DNA of 8,797 bases from Bacteroidaceae bacterium (GTDB lineage: Bacteria; Bacteroidota; Bacteroidia; Bacteroidales; Bacteroidaceae): assembly GCA_024695315.1 (NCBI GenBank), contig JAILIJ010000076.1, positions 1 through 8,797 on the forward strand, read 5' to 3'. A program made the position numbers and the translations under genes. A model generated the notes under the pieces. That model was not told the origin of the DNA and did not search any database. It was given only the letters and a program-made list of their open reading frames with translations. Numbering within the stretch: position 1 is the stretch's first letter; each line of letters opens with the position of its first letter. Below, piece by piece: positions 1 through 5,650 of the stretch.

Positions 1-1386
1 GTCTTTGTACCTGAGACAAGCTCTCACGATGATGAGGAGGAAAGCATTGAAGTGGTTGAGATACTTGCTGCACATCATGAAAACAAAGATTATCTCGCTG
101 AGAAAAAATATTATGGCGAATTAGGGGTTACAGAAATTCTACTCAAGAATGGGGCACATATCATTATGCGTCCAACGATTGATGAGGAATCAAAAATACA
201 CATCTCGGCTCTTGGACGTGGAGGACTGGGAGATATTCCTGATAGCTTATATATGCACTTGAAGGATGCTGTGGGGTATGTTGACATGGGCGGTATATCT
301 ACCATTGACGCAGATACTCTTGGAATGATAATGGGACAGAAGGAATTGATGCTTAATATGGGCATGGATAACTACTGGCATGAGAGTCTTGTCACTTCAT
401 CAACTGCTGATGCACAGATTCTCATGAATCTGCTTTATGAAAAGTTGCATCATCCAGGGACAGCATATACAGATTTTGAGGAATGTAAAAAACAAGAACT
501 TGATTCATACGGTAAGGAGACAGCACTGGAAATGCAGTTATCTAACGATCCTGGACGTATGTTGAATGCTTGTGTCGATTCATTGTTTGGAAATATCGTG
601 GGAGCGCATTTCCTTCCTCATTCACGTAAGGATATTGAGGCAATGAACCTTGATGACATGACGAATTATTATCGTCAGGTGTTTACTGATCCTGATGGCT
701 TATATCTTATAATTACTGGTAATTTTGACGTTGATAGCATAGGAGCTATGGCAGTAAGTACTTTTGGTAGGATGACACGGCCTGCAGTACCGTTTGTACG
801 TAGGATGGACAAGGAACAAGTACCTAATGCCTTTACTGGGCGTTTTGGTGGACTTGAACCTTCCATGACATGCTGTAACCTTATTTTCCCTGGCAATTAT
901 CATCCAGGTCTTCGTCAGTCGCTTATGTTTAAGCTTATGCGCGACATCTTGCAGGCACGTTTGATAAGTGTGATGCGCCAGAGAGATAATATCGTTTATT
1001 CGCCTTTCGCCAATGTGTTTTACAATGGTGAGCCACAGCAGATAATGTGGTTCAGACTATATATTGATGTGAAGAATGAGAACTTTGACAAGATGATGGC
1101 TGACATGATGGAGATTGTGGGCGAGTTGTCAAGCAAGCCAGTATCTGAGGCTGAATTGCAGAAAATGAAGCGTTCATTTATTGTTACCAAACGGCAGGCA
1201 TTGAATGATGTATCTACATCGGAGTGGAAAAATGCTATTGCTGGTCTTATTCGTAATGGTGAGTCTTTGAGTGATTTCAATAATTATGATGAGGTGTTGG
1301 AGGCAATTACTCCAAAGATGTTGCAAGAGGCTTTTGCAAAGTATGTAAAGATGGAAAATTTAATTTTATTGTATCAAAAGGAATGA
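1..1386 (+). CDS. M16 family zinc peptidase (insulinase/PqqL-like), C-terminal part, 5'-truncated by the window edge
   Basis: The frame is open from base 1, so this is the 3' end of a longer gene; the GTG at 52 is internal, not a start. The roughly 461 visible residues look like the second pair of M16 domains, the half that closes the clamshell over the substrate. Recognisable parts are the RGGLGD strand and the helix with DADTLGMIMGQKEL (about 215-340), a long helical middle, an LIITGNFD strand (about 700-730) that opens the last domain, and an R-x4-Y element (Arg at 982-984, Tyr at 997-999) like the substrate-binding Arg/Tyr pair of M16 enzymes. No HxxEH zinc site is visible; in two-half M16 proteins it lies in the N-terminal half, which would be upstream. 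Members are usually periplasmic and degrade peptides or small proteins. The stop overlaps the next start as ATGA, so the two genes are coupled. The family call is firm; the substrate is unknown. Confidence 0.9.
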   Translation, partial: VFVPETSSHDDEEESIEVVEILAAHHENKDYLAEKKYYGELGVTEILLKNGAHIIMRPTIDEESKIHISALGRGGLGDIPDSLYMHLKDAVGYVDMGGISTIDADTLGMIMGQKELMLNMGMDNYWHESLVTSSTADAQILMNLLYEKLHHPGTAYTDFEECKKQELDSYGKETALEMQLSNDPGRMLNACVDSLFGNIVGAHFLPHSRKDIEAMNLDDMTNYYRQVFTDPDGLYLIITGNFDVDSIGAMAVSTFGRMTRPAVPFVRRMDKEQVPNAFTGRFGGLEPSMTCCNLIFPGNYHPGLRQSLMFKLMRDILQARLISVMRQRDNIVYSPFANVFYNGEPQQIMWFRLYIDVKNENFDKMMADMMEIVGELSSKPVSEAELQKMKRSFIVTKRQALNDVSTSEWKNAIAGLIRNGESLSDFNNYDEVLEAITPKMLQEAFAKYVKMENLILLYQKE

Positions 1387-2246
1387 GAAAGTTTACATGT
1401 TTTGTTTTCCTTGGCTTGATGACCATAATGGTGGGTGCCCAGCCAAAGGCATATACCTTGTTTGACGAGAAAGGTAATGCTGTGGAATATGAAAAGATGA
1501 TAGGGGAGTTGGCACAGGCTGATGTGGTGTTCTTTGGTGAGATGCACAATGACCCTATATGCCATTGGATGGAGACTCAGGTATTGAAATCTCTATATGG
1601 CAACTGGAATGGTAAGATAAATGTAGGGATGGAAATGTTTGAGGCTGACAACCAGCTTATCATAGATGAATATTTCTCTGATGTGATAGGTGCAAAGCAG
1701 TTTGAGAGTGAATGTCGTTTCTGGCCTAACTATTCTACAGATTATGCTCCAATTGTGGATTTTTGTAAGGAGAATAACATTCGGCTCATTGCCAGTAATG
1801 TGCCACGTCGTTATGCTAATGTGGTCAAGAATCGTGGTCTGGCATACCTTGATTCTCTGTCTACTGAGGCTAAATGTTATCTACCTGCTCTTCCAATACC
1901 ATACGAAGAGAATGAGCAAGCGCAGGGGGCATTTAGCATGATGTCTATGATGGGGGGCGGTCGTACTAATCCTGCTCTCATGGGACAAGCACAGGGGGTG
2001 AAGGATGCGACTATGGCATGGTTTATTAGCAAAAACTTGGATAAAAAAGTTCTTCACTACAATGGCAATTATCATTCGGATGCTAATGATGGTATCATAA
2101 AGTACCTAAAAAAGTATGTCCCTGGCGTTAAGGTAAAGACTATATATAGTGTCAAACAGGAGGATGTGGATAAGTTGGATGATACATATCTTGGTCATGG
2201 CGATTTCTATCTATGTGTGCCTGAGGATATGGTAACAACATATTGA
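1383..2246 (+). CDS. Secreted ChaN-family (haem-binding, Tiki/TraB-like fold) protein
   Basis: This 287-residue protein begins with a Sec signal (hydrophobic residues 5-18, likely cleavage before Gln20). There is no lipobox cysteine at the cleavage point, so it is probably soluble in the periplasm rather than a lipoprotein. Family motifs run in order: GEMHNDP at 52-58, GMEMF at 82-86, NVPRRY at 139-144, QGVKDATMA at 204-212 and HYNGNYHSD at 225-233. The Glu/His of GExH and the late His231 are the positions expected to bind metal or haem in the ChaN/Tiki superfamily. ChaN of Campylobacter binds haem and is linked to iron uptake; other superfamily members are metalloproteases, so the activity here is open. 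A Met/Gly-rich stretch (SMMSMMGGG, 185-193) interrupts the domain. The start is fixed by the ATGA overlap with the M16 gene. An AAAGGA abuts the ATG too closely to act as a normal ribosome site, which supports coupled translation. Confidence 0.86.
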   Translation: MRKFTCFVFLGLMTIMVGAQPKAYTLFDEKGNAVEYEKMIGELAQADVVFFGEMHNDPICHWMETQVLKSLYGNWNGKINVGMEMFEADNQLIIDEYFSDVIGAKQFESECRFWPNYSTDYAPIVDFCKENNIRLIASNVPRRYANVVKNRGLAYLDSLSTEAKCYLPALPIPYEENEQAQGAFSMMSMMGGGRTNPALMGQAQGVKDATMAWFISKNLDKKVLHYNGNYHSDANDGIIKYLKKYVPGVKVKTIYSVKQEDVDKLDDTYLGHGDFYLCVPEDMVTTY

Positions 2247-2466
2247 TGCTTTTTATGTGGAGAAGAGGCTTTTGGGGCAGTAGTTGGTAATAAAAATGAA
2301 GTTAAAAAGTAGATAAAAAGATGAATGTTGGGACGGAAAATGTTCCGCGAACAAATCTCATTTTTTAATTCATATTTCTCAATCATCGAAATTCATTAGT
2401 TTCTTTTACTTCATTATTACTCTCCTATAACTTCCTTTTTACTTCCTGCAAGTGTGCTGCATGTCT
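2247..2466. other. 3' untranslated stretch between the ChaN-like gene and its terminator
   Basis: About 220 AT-rich bases separate the stop codon from the strong terminator. I see no convincing gene. The longest start-to-stop frame I noticed is 15 codons beginning at the ATG near 2321. A small perfect hairpin (CGGAA, loop AATG, TTCCG; 2334-2347) is followed 13 bases later by a run of six T at 2361-2366. The stem is too short and the T-run too far away for a typical terminator. The stretch is probably a long 3' UTR. Confidence 0.5.
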
Positions 2467-2504
2467 AAAATGTCTGGGATAATTATATCCTGGACATTTT
2501 TTTT
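2467..2504 (+). terminator. Strong intrinsic terminator of the M16-ChaN transcript
   Basis: The left arm AAAATGTCTGGGATA (2467-2481) pairs with the right arm TATCCTGGACATTTT (2486-2500) around an ATTA loop. This gives 15 pairs, two of them G-T wobbles, and no mismatch. The right arm runs directly into eight T (2497-2504). It is the first convincing stop signal after the plus-strand genes. The A-run in the left arm is only four long, so it should work mainly in the plus direction. Confidence 0.85.
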
Positions 2505-2509
2505 CGTCT

Positions 2510-2560
2510 TTTATGAAAAATACTTTCTTTTTACTGCTGTGTGTAAGTTTATGAAAAATA
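2510..2560. repeat. 13-base direct repeat TTTATGAAAAATA, two copies
   Basis: Exact copies lie at 2510-2522 and 2548-2560, 38 bases apart start to start, immediately after the plus-strand terminator. The flanking bases differ, so the match is exactly 13 bases. In such AT-rich DNA this could be chance or polymerase slippage. No function is claimed. Confidence 0.5.
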
Positions 2561-2590
2561 GGTAGCTATAAAATATATGAGAGATGGCTC

Positions 2591-2620
2591 AAAAAAATCT
2601 CAAAAAAAAATGAAAAAAAA
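2591..2620. promoter_or_regulatory. Helically phased A-tracts, likely curved DNA
   Basis: Runs of 7, 9 and 8 A lie at 2591-2597, 2602-2610 and 2613-2620. Their centres are about 12 and 10.5 bases apart, close to one helical turn. Such phasing is known to bend DNA and can act as an upstream activating element or a nucleoid-protein site. It sits about 120 bases before the TATATTTG box, but a link between the two is inference. Confidence 0.4.
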
Positions 2621-2741
2621 TAATTTTCCCGTGCAAGGTTTTCTAATATGTTGCATTTAATGGGTGTAACTAAGATGAAAATGTTGCTTCCAATAGAGGG
2701 AGCGGCACTTAGAAAAAAAGAGATAAATAATAGTATTGTAA

Positions 2742-2749
2742 TATATTTG
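2742..2749 (+). promoter_or_regulatory. Candidate Bacteroidota -7 promoter box (TATATTTG)
   Basis: TATATTTG is an exact match to the Bacteroidota housekeeping -7 consensus TAnnTTTG. I cannot find a good TTTG-type -33 element at the expected 19-21 base spacing; the nearest TTG (2736-2738) is too close. If active, it would drive a rightward transcript from about 2755 toward the bidirectional terminator at 3241-3275, with no known gene in between. The match may be chance in AT-rich DNA. Confidence 0.25.
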
Positions 2750-2949
2750 TAAATGCGATGCTGTGATAGCAAGCAATTGGTTGGTTAATTAAAAGTTGAT
2801 TTTGTTACTCTGCTTTTTAGCAGTGTTATACCACAAAGGGTTTTACTTTTTGAACTATAATTGACTATTTGAGAATGAGATTATGTTTTTAATTATCTAT
2901 AGAGATATAGGTTATGCCCGCGTTTATTACCTGAAACGATGAACTTTAA

Positions 2950-3006
2950 TGCAGTAAAGCAACTAAGGTGTGGCGACAAGTTGCTATGACAAGGTTACTT
3001 TCTGCA
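2950..3006. repeat. Nested inverted repeat, possible RNA or DNA structure
   Basis: The outer arms are TGCAG (2950-2954) with CTGCA (3002-3006), then TAA (2955-2957) with TTA (2995-2997). The inner arms AGCAAC (2958-2963) and GTTGCT (2980-2985) enclose a 16-base loop. A four-base bulge (2998-3001) and a nine-base bulge (2986-2994) lie on the 3' side. The left side is continuous while the right is interrupted. It could be part of a structured RNA but is not long enough to exclude chance. Confidence 0.25.
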
Positions 3007-3240
3007 TTTATAAGTTCTGACACTTTTTGTAACGGAAAACTATCTGAATATATGATCCAGTCATAGACAATTTATGTTGGATTAAAGTTGTGAATCAAAA
3101 AAGATATAAATGTAGATATATTAATTAAAGAGAAGTCTGATGAAGATGTGTATCAAAGATTACCCACGATATAAATATTCAATATATAAAAAACATCGCA
3201 AAGGAATGTTTTTCAGTTTATAATCCAATATTTTCCGGAT

Positions 3241-3275
3241 AAAAAATCCTGCCTCCAAATGGGGGCAGGATTTTT
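3241..3275 (-). terminator. Bidirectional intrinsic terminator closing the glycosidase operon
   Basis: The arms AAAAATCCTGCCTCC (3242-3256) and GGGGGCAGGATTTTT (3261-3275) form a 15-pair stem with one T-G wobble and a four-base AAAT loop. Read on the minus strand, the stem ends in six T (complement of 3241-3246), 45 bases after the GH31 stop. Read on the plus strand it is followed by TTTTTGTTTG, so it should also stop transcripts coming from the left. The GC-rich core and T-tracts on both sides make the call firm. Confidence 0.88.
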
Positions 3276-3320
3276 GTTTGTTGTATAGTGATATGTTTAT
3301 ATCATTCAAAATGACTATGT

Positions 3321-5636
3321 TTATTTTTCCCTTGTTTCGTCTTGAGGAAGATACAGCAATCCTTCTTTTGCGGGGGTATCAACTGAATATTTTTTCCAGG
3401 TGATTTTGTTCCAATCTATTTTGTCTGTGCTTTGGGCAACTGGTACGTGAGGTATTGCTGAGCCATCTTTAACGAGTATGATGATTTCTATATCTCCTGC
3501 TTTCATCTTGTGCCATCCAGGATTGTATGTCTGTCCTGTTTGGTAGTCTATCCATTTGTTTCCCGTTGGCAGGTAGACATATCGTTCGTCTGTTTCCTCA
3601 AGTAGTGGTGCCACAAGAAGGTTTTCACCAAACATATATTCGTCTTCAATCATCCACGCTCCTGGATCGTCAGGAAATTCGAGGAAGAGTGCTCTCTGCA
3701 TAGGCCATCCATTATCTACGCATATTTTAGCTTGTGTGTAGATATATGGCATGAGTTGGTATTTCATTTCTGCACATTTGCGGTAGTAGTTGATGAAGTC
3801 TTCGTTATATAACCAAGGTTCTGTGTCTACTCCGTGAGCTCGAGTGTGACTAGTTAGGAATCCGTATGGTATCCATCTTCTATATAGTTTTTCAGGACTT
3901 TTTGTTACGAAGCCTCCCATATCGTGGCTCCAAAAGCAGAATCCGCTCAGGCCGATGGAGAGTCCACCTCTTAGGTCGCCTTGTAGTCCGGTGTTGGTAG
4001 TGGCTGCGTCTCCTCCCCAATGAAGTGGGTAGCGTTGACTACCGGCCCATGCTGATCTTGCCCATATTATTCCTTCGCCGTTATTTGTTTGTTTTATGAT
4101 GTCATAGGCTGCTTTATTATACCTTACTGGATAGAGGTTGTGCTCATATAGTCCACTTTTGCCGTTGTGATATATTCCGTTGTGTAGTGGAGCGGCTTCT
4201 CCGAAGTCGGCTTTTATCACTCCTACGCCTTGCTTCAATAGTCCCGCGAGTTTTTCCTGATACCATGATACGGTTTCTGGGTTGGTGAAATCAAGTACAG
4301 CATCTTCGTATGGTAGTTGTCCTTTCTCGTTATGTATGTAAAGCCCCTTGTCTATCAGTTCTTTGAAATACTTGTTCTTGGGAGTGAAGTATGGCAACTG
4401 CCATAGGCATACGTGGTAACCGTCTTTTTTGAGATCTGACAGCATCTTGGCTGGATTCTTGAAGCGGTCTTTTGCAAACTGGTAGTCACATTGCCAATCG
4501 ACGCCGAACCAGCCGGTATCAAAGTGGATGACATCGGTCGGTATCTTTAGGTCACGCAGTTTCTTGGCTACATCGCGACCTTCTTGTTCGCTAAAGTATG
4601 TGATGCGGCTTTGCCATGTGCCAAATGACCATAGTGGGGGAATGTCTGGGCGTCCAACAAGGGAAGTATATTCTGTTAGGATGTCCTTTGGGTTTCCGAA
4701 GAAGATGAAATAGTCCATCTGTTCGTCGGCCATGAAGAGTTTGCTGGCACCTATGTATGTAGCTCCAAAATCACATGTTACAGGTGCTGATGTGTGCATA
4801 AACATTCCATATCCTTTGCTACTGAAGAAGAAAGGGATTGGTTTATACATGTCTGGACTTTCTGGTCCTTGTGGATCTGTAACAAAGAGATTGAGTTTCT
4901 GACCTACTTTATTAAGGCTTGTAAATGATTCTCCGCATCCGAAGATTTTTTCTCCTGGTGACAAAGAAAAGACTGGGTTTATGGCACGACTATTGTCGGA
5001 GCCGCGTTTCATGAACAGGAACGGTGGCACCTTGATTTGTGTGGAGTCATTATCGTTCCATGTACGTGTGTGGGTAAGTTCTTTTCCGTTCTTATCCTTG
5101 AGAATTATTCGCCAAGGGTATCTATTTATGGTAATGTTTCCTTCTGAGGATTTGTATTCTACGCCATCGGCGGTTTTGCTTATCTTCCATTTTGATGTCC
5201 CGTCGGAAGGTTTTGATACGAGCATAACCTCATCGTCATAATTCTCTTTAGGAATGACGGGGGTGGTATATACCCTGATTCGTATTGTCTTTTCGTTTAC
5301 AGGCTCTATAGAAAATTGATATACGGGGTTGTTGTCATACGCCGTATTAGGAAAATCTAACATCTGTAAAGGCTGATGAAGATAGGTGTTGGCATTAAAT
5401 GCTTGACGAGGCATCAGCTGTTGTCTTTTCCATTGCAGTAGTCCCTTACCTGTTGATGTGTCGAAATCTGTAAGGCTATCAGCAAAGAAGTAGATATTAC
5501 TGAAATCGGAAAATTCAGCGCTCATATCCATTGACTGGCCTTGTAGATATTGAACACCTGCAGATGTCTTTAGTTGTGCGTACATTGCAATAGGTATTGC
5601 TGCACATAGTGTTAAGGTTAAAAAAGATTTTTTCAT
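3321..5636 (-). CDS. Secreted GH31 alpha-glycosidase (alpha-glucosidase or alpha-xylosidase)
   Basis: This 771-residue enzyme starts with a Sec signal (hydrophobic 5-19, likely cleavage after Ala20) and should act in the periplasm or at the surface. It has the GH31 layout: an N-terminal beta-sandwich (about 25-320), a catalytic TIM barrel (about 335-630) and C-terminal beta domains. Catalytic motifs are KADFGE (475-480), with nucleophile Asp477, and HWGGD (539-543), with acid/base Asp543. Other subsite residues are Asp373 in HFDTGW, Arg527 in WARSAW and His601 in SHTRAHG. The barrel resembles E. coli YicI, an alpha-xylosidase, including LRGGLSIGLSGFCFWSHDMGGF-type sequence around 555-576. However, the segment after the first barrel Asp reads TGWFGVDWQCDYQF rather than YicI's CFW form, so xylose or glucose cannot be decided here. 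It follows the GH36 gene by 14 bases and is last in the operon. The ATG is preceded by GTAATATT with no Shine-Dalgarno sequence, as usual in this phylum. Confidence 0.93.
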   Translation of the reverse strand: MKKSFLTLTLCAAIPIAMYAQLKTSAGVQYLQGQSMDMSAEFSDFSNIYFFADSLTDFDTSTGKGLLQWKRQQLMPRQAFNANTYLHQPLQMLDFPNTAYDNNPVYQFSIEPVNEKTIRIRVYTTPVIPKENYDDEVMLVSKPSDGTSKWKISKTADGVEYKSSEGNITINRYPWRIILKDKNGKELTHTRTWNDNDSTQIKVPPFLFMKRGSDNSRAINPVFSLSPGEKIFGCGESFTSLNKVGQKLNLFVTDPQGPESPDMYKPIPFFFSSKGYGMFMHTSAPVTCDFGATYIGASKLFMADEQMDYFIFFGNPKDILTEYTSLVGRPDIPPLWSFGTWQSRITYFSEQEGRDVAKKLRDLKIPTDVIHFDTGWFGVDWQCDYQFAKDRFKNPAKMLSDLKKDGYHVCLWQLPYFTPKNKYFKELIDKGLYIHNEKGQLPYEDAVLDFTNPETVSWYQEKLAGLLKQGVGVIKADFGEAAPLHNGIYHNGKSGLYEHNLYPVRYNKAAYDIIKQTNNGEGIIWARSAWAGSQRYPLHWGGDAATTNTGLQGDLRGGLSIGLSGFCFWSHDMGGFVTKSPEKLYRRWIPYGFLTSHTRAHGVDTEPWLYNEDFINYYRKCAEMKYQLMPYIYTQAKICVDNGWPMQRALFLEFPDDPGAWMIEDEYMFGENLLVAPLLEETDERYVYLPTGNKWIDYQTGQTYNPGWHKMKAGDIEIIILVKDGSAIPHVPVAQSTDKIDWNKITWKKYSVDTPAKEGLLYLPQDETREK

Positions 5637-5650
5637 AATATTACTTTTTT

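Larger units (their letters stand above)
2505..3240. other. Unassigned AT-rich spacer between two convergent terminators
   Basis: No reading frame here has a recognisable protein, codon pattern or family motif. The 68-codon minus-strand frame over 2566-2772 is largely the complement of poly-A runs. Visible structure is limited to a 13-base direct repeat (2510-2522 and 2548-2560), phased A-tracts (2591-2620), a TATATTTG box (2742-2749), a 25-codon micro-ORF (2675-2752), a short hairpin (2807-2827) and a nested inverted repeat (2950-3006). I see no tRNA, insertion-sequence ends or repeat array. It may be a decayed gene remnant, or hold an unannotated small RNA, or be plain spacer. Confidence 0.6.

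Noticed and set aside
52..54. GTG as the start of the M16 gene
   Set aside because: The frame is open through base 1 and the protein begins mid-family, without signal peptide or the HxxEH half.
2334..2366. Hairpin plus T-run as a first terminator after the ChaN-like gene
   Set aside because: The stem has only five pairs and the T-run starts 13 bases later; the 15-pair hairpin at 2467-2504 is a far better terminator.
2566..2772. 68-codon minus-strand frame in the spacer, rich in Phe/Ile/Leu and looking like a membrane peptide
   Set aside because: Much of it is the complement of poly-A runs, which gives Phe-rich sequence automatically. It has no family likeness and no promoter or start context.
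2909..2989. Short frame containing MNFNAVKQLRCGDKLL in the spacer
   Set aside because: It has fewer than 30 codons, no recognisable family and overlaps the inverted repeat; it is too little to call a gene remnant.
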